Below are positions 6,719 through 8,175 of a stretch of 8,175 nt of DNA, one piece after another. The number at the start of each line of letters is the position of its first letter. Positions within the stretch are counted from its first letter, which is position 1. The translations under genes were made by a program, and so were the position numbers. The DNA lies in the NCBI GenBank assembly GCA_030039895.1, contig JASHUR010000053.1, positions 1-8,175 of the forward strand, written 5' to 3'. This DNA is from Acidobacteriaceae bacterium (lineage in GTDB: Bacteria > Acidobacteriota > Terriglobia > Terriglobales > Acidobacteriaceae). A model generated the notes under the pieces. That model did not search any database. It saw only the letters and a list, made by a program, of their open reading frames with translations, and was not told the origin of the DNA.

Positions 6719-7366
6719 GTGCGGAATCATATGCGCCCGCGCTTTTCGGCCAGCCTCATCCTCGCGCTCTGTCTTACCGCACCCAGCCTGTTTGCTTCCG
6801 ACCACAAAATGCCTGTTCCCAAGGACGCATCCACTTATCCGTCCTACGACGCGCACACCGCCGAGCATGTAGTCATCGCCGCCGTTCCCTACGACACAAA
6901 AGAGATGGGCAAGATCTTCCGTGTCCGCTACATCGAAAACAACTTCATGCCCATCTATGTTGTCGTTACCAACAACGGCGACCAGCCGCTTTCGCTCGAT
7001 CAGGCCCGCATCGACTTCCTCGACTCAGCCGGAGACCGCATCCCCGCAGCGCAGCCTGAGGACGTTGAACGCCGCATGACCAAGATCGCATATCCGGGCA
7101 AGATCATTCCGCTGCCCGAGCCGTTGCCGCCCATGCACACCAAGCCAAAGACGCCGGACAAGAAGATTGAAGCGGACTTTAATCAGTTTGAGTACAGCGC
7201 CATCACCGTGCCGCCGCACAGCACCCGGGCCGGATTTCTGTTCTACGACATGCAGGGATTGGGAAACTCGCCGCTCAAGGGAGCTTCCCTGGTATTGCGC
7301 GACATCCGCACCGCTGGCGGACATGAGCTCTTCTACTTCCAGATTCCGCTCGACAAGTACCTCTAA
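6719..7366 (+). CDS. Secreted hypothetical protein, possible beta-sandwich
   Basis: About 215 residues; no named family recognised. The N-terminus (MRNHMRPRF, then a hydrophobic stretch at about 10-26 ending SLFAS) is a clear signal peptide, so the mature protein is probably periplasmic. The body has alternating hydrophobic patterns: HVVIAAVPYDT (50-60), FRVRYIENNFMPIYVVVTNNGDQPLSL (67-93), ARIDFLD (96-102), SAITVPPHSTRAGFLFYD (160-177), ASLVLRDIR (189-197) and HELFYFQIPL (202-211). The VTNNGDQP turn and later strands resemble extracellular Ig-like or DUF4352-type folds (inference). A proline/lysine-rich stretch, PLPEPLPPMHTKPKTPDKK (131-149), looks like an exposed loop. I recall similar uncharacterised acidobacterial proteins but cannot verify this. 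Starts at 6710 (ATG) and 6731 (ATG) are alternatives. The frame stays open upstream across waaA antisense, which is chance. The stop overlaps the arsR stop. Confidence 0.8.
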   Translation: MRNHMRPRFSASLILALCLTAPSLFASDHKMPVPKDASTYPSYDAHTAEHVVIAAVPYDTKEMGKIFRVRYIENNFMPIYVVVTNNGDQPLSLDQARIDFLDSAGDRIPAAQPEDVERRMTKIAYPGKIIPLPEPLPPMHTKPKTPDKKIEADFNQFEYSAITVPPHSTRAGFLFYDMQGLGNSPLKGASLVLRDIRTAGGHELFYFQIPLDKYL

Positions 7367-7740
7367 CGCCCGCTGCCTTGCGCTCCCTGCTCGTCTTCTT
7401 CGGCCAGCAGATCGCCAAGCCGCTCCAGTTTGTTCTCCCAGCTCAACCGGTGCTCGCGGACCCACTGCTCAAGCAGCCTGAACCCTGCAGCTTCAATGCG
7501 GCAGCTGCGCACGCGCCCAACCTTCTCGGTCTTCACCAGCTCGATCTCTTCCAGGATCTGCAAATGCTGCATGACAGCCGTCAGCGTGATCCCCAGCGGC
7601 TCCGCCAGGCGCGAGACCGACGCCGGCCCTGCCGCAAGCCTGTCAAGAATCGCGCGGCGCGTAGGATCGCCCAGCGCATGAAACAGCCGTTCTATCCTTA
7701 CGTCTTCTTTCTTCAAACTTCCCTCGCTACTGCGGGCCAT
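7363..7740 (-). CDS. ArsR/SmtB-type winged-helix transcriptional regulator
   Basis: A 125-residue winged-helix DNA-binding protein, probably a dimeric repressor. FHALGDPTRRAILDRLAAGP (20-39) is the classic ArsR opening; SVSRLAEPLGITLTAVMQHLQILEEIELV (41-69) is the helix-turn-helix, with TAVMQHL in the recognition helix; the wing is KTEKVGRVRSCRI (70-82). The C-terminal EQWVREHRLSWENKLERL (91-108) is typical of the subgroup paired with SRPBCC/AHSA1 proteins. The metal-site ELCVCDL motif of metal-sensing ArsR proteins is missing, so the signal is unlikely to be a metal. It lies 47 bases downstream of the SRPBCC gene on the same strand. The ATG has no Shine-Dalgarno and sits in an inverted repeat; a TTG at 7716-7714 preceded by GAGG is an alternative start. 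The TAG shares four bases with the convergent stop (7363-7366). Confidence 0.92.
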   Translation of the reverse strand: MARSSEGSLKKEDVRIERLFHALGDPTRRAILDRLAAGPASVSRLAEPLGITLTAVMQHLQILEEIELVKTEKVGRVRSCRIEAAGFRLLEQWVREHRLSWENKLERLGDLLAEEDEQGAQGSGR

Positions 7741-7761
7741 TCGCCGGTCGACTCGGCGAAT
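7739..7761. repeat. Perfect 8-bp inverted repeat over the arsR start codon
   Basis: ATTCGCCG (7739-7746) and CGGCGAAT (7754-7761) are exact reverse complements around a 7-base spacer that contains GTCGAC. The left arm includes the first two bases of the arsR start codon. As DNA it could be an operator for the dimeric regulator; as RNA it could form a hairpin burying the start. There is no U-run, so it is not an intrinsic terminator. The arms are certain; the role is inference. Confidence 0.6.
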
Positions 7762-7788
7762 TCCCTCATCCCTGGCCTCACAACGCCG

Positions 7789-8175
7789 TCACTTCGACAA
7801 CTCTGCATCGAGCTGCCCCAGCAATTTGCGCCATCCTTCTTCTCGCATCTTCGGTCCACCCGACCCCTCGTAGAAAGCCCCCTGATATGTAAGCACCAGA
7901 TCGGTCACCTGCTCATTCGGGACAAACTCCACCGTAATCAGAGACGACGAAATCCGGCGATCGCCAAGACTCATCGTCGACGCCGTCACTACTCGCTCGT
8001 TCGGCACGATGTCTTGAATCGCTCCTTCCGTCTGCAGCATGACTCCCGGAAACGGAGTTCCCGGACGGAAGCGATAGGAAGTTCGCTCCACTCCGCCCAC
8101 TCGAAAGTCCATCTCATACAACTCAACATCGTGGTTGTCGCTCTCGGCAAACCAGCGGCGCTTCTTCGCTGGGTC
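7789..8175 (-). CDS. SRPBCC/AHSA1 family protein, 5' end outside window
   Basis: The frame is open to the last base, so the N-terminus lies beyond the window; 128 residues are visible of a family usually about 140-165 long. The visible part begins DPAKKRRWFAE and continues with YEMDFRVGG, YRFRPGTPF, IVPNERVVTAS, SSLITVEFVP, TDLVLTYQGAF and EEGWRKLLGQLDAEL. This is the START-like helix-grip fold of AHSA1-type proteins: RWF and DFRVGG at the front, EGW and a C-terminal helix at the end. Such proteins enclose a hydrophobic cavity for a small ligand; their substrates are mostly unknown, and similarity to the eukaryotic Hsp90 activator is structural. It is followed after 47 bases by the ArsR-type gene on the same strand, so the two are probably one transcript. 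The usual order is regulator first; here it is reversed. Confidence 0.9.
   Translation of the reverse strand, partial: DPAKKRRWFAESDNHDVELYEMDFRVGGVERTSYRFRPGTPFPGVMLQTEGAIQDIVPNERVVTASTMSLGDRRISSSLITVEFVPNEQVTDLVLTYQGAFYEGSGGPKMREEGWRKLLGQLDAELSK

Overview
The window is GC-rich and tightly packed, with no gene-free stretch longer than about 50 bases. It looks like chromosomal housekeeping DNA from a Gram-negative bacterium that makes lipopolysaccharide (LPS). The gene mix (waaA-lpxK-waaC beside a DUF3108 gene and comEC), the wording of the secreted hypothetical protein and the extra segment inside ComEC suggest an acidobacterium of the class Terriglobia/Acidobacteriia. That placement rests on recognition by eye, not on a search.

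Layout. Positions 2-2026 (+) hold most of comEC, the inner-membrane DNA-uptake channel with its C-terminal metallo-beta-lactamase domain; its N-terminus lies before the window. Running toward it on the minus strand (6671 down to 2035) is a five-gene cluster, in transcription order: waaA (Kdo transferase), lpxK (lipid A 4'-kinase), waaC (heptosyltransferase I), a membrane methyltransferase of the ICMT/PEMT type, and a secreted DUF3108 protein. The junctions are a 4-base ATGA overlap, a 4-base gap, a TAA directly followed by ATG, and a 23-base gap, so one transcript with translational coupling is likely.

From 6719 to 7366 (+), divergent from waaA across fewer than 50 bases, lies a secreted protein of unknown function. 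Its stop codon overlaps that of a minus-strand ArsR-type regulator (7740-7363). Upstream of the regulator on the same strand is an AHSA1-type SRPBCC protein (8175-7789), cut by the window edge. A perfect 8-bp inverted repeat covers the regulator's start codon.

How they work together. LpxK completes lipid IVA, WaaA adds Kdo and WaaC adds the first heptose, so the operon builds the lipid A-inner core unit at the cytoplasmic face of the inner membrane. The two downstream genes have no proven role, but their position ties them to envelope biogenesis. ArsR and SRPBCC form a familiar pair of regulator and small ligand-binding protein, here in the less usual order.

I found no mobile element, CRISPR array, RNA gene or convincing terminator. 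I see no clear evidence of a wholly new system. The best leads are the unknown secreted protein, the methyltransferase/DUF3108 pair attached to the LPS operon, and the inverted repeat on the arsR start codon.
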